From NCBI GenBank assembly GCA_016707205.1, contig JADJHZ010000002.1:434001-498000 (forward strand): a stretch of DNA of 64,000 bases. The letters are read 5' to 3'. The notes under the pieces were generated by a model. That model ran no database searches, was not told the origin of the DNA, and was given only the letters and a program-made list of their open reading frames with translations. This document shows, in pieces, positions 61,324 to 64,000 of the stretch (the first letter of the stretch is position 1; each line of letters starts with the position of its first letter). Source of the stretch: Haliscomenobacter sp. GTDB taxonomy: Bacteria; Bacteroidota; Bacteroidia; Chitinophagales; Saprospiraceae. The position numbers were made by a program, and so were the translations under genes.

Positions 61324-62598
61324 ATGAAAGAAAAAGTGGTTTCCTTTACGATAGACGGGAAAAAATATCAAGCTCCCGAAGGCCAAAGCCTGATCAAGGC
61401 GGCTGAAGGAAATGGAATTTCCATCCCTTCTTTATGCTATTACGAACACATCGACCCCCCGCTGGGCACTTGCAGGGTATGTATGGTCAAATCGGATGGC
61501 AGAAGTTTTGCGGCTTGTACCCTTAAAGTCAGGGAAGGCATGTCGGTGGAATTTAACACGCCAGAACTGAACGATGCCCGCAAGGCCATGGTGGAAATGC
61601 TTTTTGCGGAGGGCAACCATTTTTGCCCGGCCTGCGAAAAAAGCGGCGACTGCGACCTCCAGGGGTTAGGGTACCGTTTGGGAGTGACCATTTCGCGCTT
61701 CCCTCACCTGTTCCTCGACCGGGTCATCGATTACCGGCCCAAGCGGATTGTGGTAGACCACAACCGGTGTATTCTTTGCCGCCGCTGTGTGGAAGAAGTA
61801 AAAGCGGAAGGCCAGTACCCGGTGTTCAGTTTCCTCAATCGGGGGTCCGGCACAGTGGTTCAAATTGATTACGAGCAGGAAGCCAAGCTTTCCGACAACG
61901 AGGCCATGCGCGCGATGCACCTGTGCCCGGTTGGGGCTATTCTCGTTCGGGGCAAGAGCAGGCCAAGACCCAGGGGGGAGCGAAAATACGACCTGCAGGA
62001 TGCGGGAGGCGATGTGGAGCAGGCGCCGATCAAACATTCAGTTTCTGTAGGCAAAAACAAAAAGGTAATTGCTACCACTTCCCTGGCAGGGTGCTTCGGA
62101 TGCCATATGTCGCTGCTGGATATTGACGAAGAACTGGTAGAGATTATCGAGCTGGTCGAATTCAACAAATCGCCCCTAACAGATATCAAAACCTTTTCTA
62201 AGCGATGCGACGTCGGAATCATCGAGGGAGGATGTTGCAACGATGAAAACGTGGAAGTGCTCCGGGCATTCCGGGCTAATTGCGATGTGCTGGTAGCTAT
62301 TGGGGAGTGTGCCATTTGGGGCGGCCTTCCCGCCATGCGCAACGTCGTTTCTTTAGAGGAATGCCTGAATGAAGCCTACGGGCATGCGACTTCCGATGTG
62401 GAAGAGGGAAAAGTAATTCCGCACCACGAAGATCTTCCCGAGTTGCTGGACCGGATTTACGGATGCAACGAGGTCGTTGAAATTGATTATTACATTCCCG
62501 GGTGCCCGCCCGATGCCAGCCACCTGTGGAAAGTGTTGAAGAACATCATTCTTGGGACCGGTTATTCGGTGATCAAGTCGGAGTTCAAGTACGACTGA
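61324..62598 (+). CDS. hoxUY: HoxU-HoxY fusion: FeS electron-transfer subunit joined to hydrogenase small subunit
   Basis: One 424-residue frame encodes two normally separate subunits. Residues 1-225 are HoxU: [2Fe-2S] ligands C38, C50, C53 and C65; a His-containing [4Fe-4S] site H99, C101, C104 and C110; a second [4Fe-4S] site C149, C152, C155 and C201; and the usual end GERKYD. Residues 246-424 are a complete HoxY with the proximal [4Fe-4S] ligands C257, C260, C329 and C394 (AGCFGC, GECAIWGG, PGCPPD). The 20-residue joint (LQDAGGDVEQAPIKHSVSV) has no ATG. The fusion would tether the diaphorase and hydrogenase modules. An assembly error removing a stop is possible but would need to preserve the frame. 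Confidence 0.92.
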   Translation: MKEKVVSFTIDGKKYQAPEGQSLIKAAEGNGISIPSLCYYEHIDPPLGTCRVCMVKSDGRSFAACTLKVREGMSVEFNTPELNDARKAMVEMLFAEGNHFCPACEKSGDCDLQGLGYRLGVTISRFPHLFLDRVIDYRPKRIVVDHNRCILCRRCVEEVKAEGQYPVFSFLNRGSGTVVQIDYEQEAKLSDNEAMRAMHLCPVGAILVRGKSRPRPRGERKYDLQDAGGDVEQAPIKHSVSVGKNKKVIATTSLAGCFGCHMSLLDIDEELVEIIELVEFNKSPLTDIKTFSKRCDVGIIEGGCCNDENVEVLRAFRANCDVLVAIGECAIWGGLPAMRNVVSLEECLNEAYGHATSDVEEGKVIPHHEDLPELLDRIYGCNEVVEIDYYIPGCPPDASHLWKVLKNIILGTGYSVIKSEFKYD

Positions 62599-62664
62599 TT
62601 GATTGGAAAGACAGACAAGCAATTTAATGGGCTTAGCCCAATTTAAAAATAACAATCCGCCGCA

Positions 62665-64000
62665 ATGAATAAAAAAATCGTCATTGATCCGGTTACCCGG
62701 GTGGAAGGCCATGGCCGGGTAACGTTATACCTCGACGAAGATGACCAGATAACGAATTCCCATTTCCATATTGTGGAATTTCGCGGGTTTGAGCGCTTTA
62801 TCCAGGGGCATCCCTACTGGGAAGTGCCGGCGCTGGTGCAACGGCTTTGCGGTATCTGCCCTGTCAGCCATCACCTGGCGGCAGGAAAAGCGGTAGACCG
62901 TCTCGAAGGCCTGGAGCCGGAAGATCTCACCCCGGCTGCAGACCGCCAGCGGCGGTTGCTTCACTATGGGCAAATCTTCCAGTCCCACGCCCTGCATTTC
63001 TTTTACCTGGCGGCGCCCGACCTGCTCTACGGGATTGATGCGCCTGTCGGACAACGCAACATAGTGGCCCTGGCATTGGACAACAAGGAACTGGCCCGCA
63101 AAGGCATCCTGATGCGCAAGTTCGGGCAGGAGATAATCCGGGCCATTGCCGGTAAACGGATTCACGGGATTGCAGTGGTGCCCGGGGGGGTATACAAACA
63201 ATTTACGGTTGAAGACCGGGATTATTTCCTGGATGGGAAAGCGATTCCCGACATTGAGACCATGATCGAATGGTCGATCGAAACCCTGGAGTTCCTGAAA
63301 AACTACCATATCGAGCATCGGGACTGGCTCGACCATTTTGCAGCGTTCGACTCAGGGCACCTTAGCCTGATTGGGCTCAATGGAGATATGGATCTTTATC
63401 ACGGCCGCTTGCGGGCTACCGATGCCAACGGCAATGTTACGCTCCGCGATGTTCCGGATGACCACTATCGCCGGTATTTCTCCGAAGGGGTTGAACGTTG
63501 GACCTACTTGAAGTTCCCTTACCTGACCCACCTTGGCCGCGAGAAAGGCTGGAACCGGGTAGGTCCTTTGGCCAGGGTCAATATTTGCGATCGGATACCG
63601 ACTCCGCTGGCGGAGCAGGAGCGCTTGTTCTTCAAAGAATTTAGCGGCGGACTGCCCAACAACCGCAGTATGTACTACCACTGGGCCCGTCTGATCGAAG
63701 TGCTGCATTGCGCCGAGGTGATGAAAAATTTACTCCACGATCCGGAATTGCTGGGGTCTGACCTGGTGGTTAAAGGCGAACGGCGCTCGGAAGGTATCGG
63801 GATCGTAGAAGCTCCACGTGGAACATTGATCCACCATTACGAAGCCAACGAAAAAGGCAAACTTACCCGTTGCAACCTGATCGTTTCCACTACCCACAAC
63901 AACGAGCCCATGAACAGAGCCGTAAAAGAAGTGGCTTTACAGACCATGAATGGGCATCACGAGATTACGGATGGGATGCTCAATGGGATCGAAGTCGCTA
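62665..64000 (+). CDS. hoxH: [NiFe] hydrogenase large subunit HoxH, 3' end outside window
   Basis: The first 445 codons of the catalytic large subunit; no stop before the window end. The N-terminus reads IDPVTRVEGHGRV, with FRGFERFIQ, and the first nickel-binding pair C62 and C65 in RLCGICPVSHH (H69 follows). The second CxxC near the C-terminus, and the peptide cleaved during maturation, lie outside. Internal sequence (RSMYYHWARLIEVLHCAEVM, VEAPRGTLIHHYE) is typical of group 3d/3b cytoplasmic enzymes; with HoxF upstream, 3d is favoured. Starts 66 bases after hoxUY. Confidence 0.95.
   Translation, partial: MNKKIVIDPVTRVEGHGRVTLYLDEDDQITNSHFHIVEFRGFERFIQGHPYWEVPALVQRLCGICPVSHHLAAGKAVDRLEGLEPEDLTPAADRQRRLLHYGQIFQSHALHFFYLAAPDLLYGIDAPVGQRNIVALALDNKELARKGILMRKFGQEIIRAIAGKRIHGIAVVPGGVYKQFTVEDRDYFLDGKAIPDIETMIEWSIETLEFLKNYHIEHRDWLDHFAAFDSGHLSLIGLNGDMDLYHGRLRATDANGNVTLRDVPDDHYRRYFSEGVERWTYLKFPYLTHLGREKGWNRVGPLARVNICDRIPTPLAEQERLFFKEFSGGLPNNRSMYYHWARLIEVLHCAEVMKNLLHDPELLGSDLVVKGERRSEGIGIVEAPRGTLIHHYEANEKGKLTRCNLIVSTTHNNEPMNRAVKEVALQTMNGHHEITDGMLNGIEVA

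Overview
The window looks like a chromosomal segment of a member of the Bacteroidota, most likely the Saprospiria side of the phylum (inference). The signs are an atpD-atpC pair with a short epsilon subunit, a moxR/DUF58/batABCD aerotolerance operon, a PorT-like barrel, a protein with a type IX secretion C-terminal sorting domain, many SpII lipoproteins, few clear Shine-Dalgarno sites, and moderately GC-rich coding DNA. No rRNA, tRNA, CRISPR array or intact insertion sequence was seen.

Layout. 0-1.6 kb: end of atpD, then atpC. 1.6-5.2 kb: an eroded accessory island made of RHS-repeat fragments, a broken nucleotidyltransferase with a small partner, a VapBC-like toxin-antitoxin pair and a 5'-truncated Rpn/PD-(D/E)XK transposase-like remnant. 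5.2-9.4 kb: serine hydrolase, Xaa-Pro aminopeptidase, DUF1232 protein and a tocopherol-cyclase-like protein. 9.4-10.7 kb: a HipB-like regulator with a HipA-like protein that appears catalytically dead, preceded by paired operator-like palindromes. 10.9-14.9 kb: LysM glucosaminidase, PorT-like barrel, lptB and two lipoproteins. 15.0-23.2 kb: the moxR-DUF58-bat operon with an extra short BatD paralogue. 23.2-30.1 kb: GH3 family enzyme, frameshifted AAA/DUF4143 ATPase, uvrA and a frameshifted purine nucleoside phosphorylase. 30-45 kb: lipoprotein, DUF4010 membrane protein, purple-acid-phosphatase-like enzyme, carbonic anhydrase plus SulP transporter, a secreted protein of unknown function, a trans-sulfuration-type PLP enzyme with an APC permease, a T9SS-exported serine hydrolase, an S9 peptidase, a TerB-like protein and a secreted protein. 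45-48 kb: clpB.

48-54.4 kb, minus strand: a compact cluster of a GCS2-type carboxylate-amine ligase, two ATP-grasp ligases, a class I glutamine amidotransferase and two alpha/beta hydrolases. This is the best candidate here for an undescribed pathway. It looks like a small amidoligase system that builds and trims a peptide-like or amino-acid conjugate. 54.5-59.2 kb: frameshifted esterase, GT39-like membrane glycosyltransferase and dipeptidyl peptidase IV.

59.5-64 kb: a NAD(P)-linked group 3d-type [NiFe] hydrogenase, hoxF, then a hoxU-hoxY gene fusion, then hoxH, which runs off the window. The fusion joins the electron-transfer subunit of the diaphorase module to the hydrogenase small subunit.

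Caution: three otherwise good genes (AAA ATPase, PNP, esterase) are each broken by one apparent indel in a short homopolymer. A residual sequencing error is as plausible as real decay.
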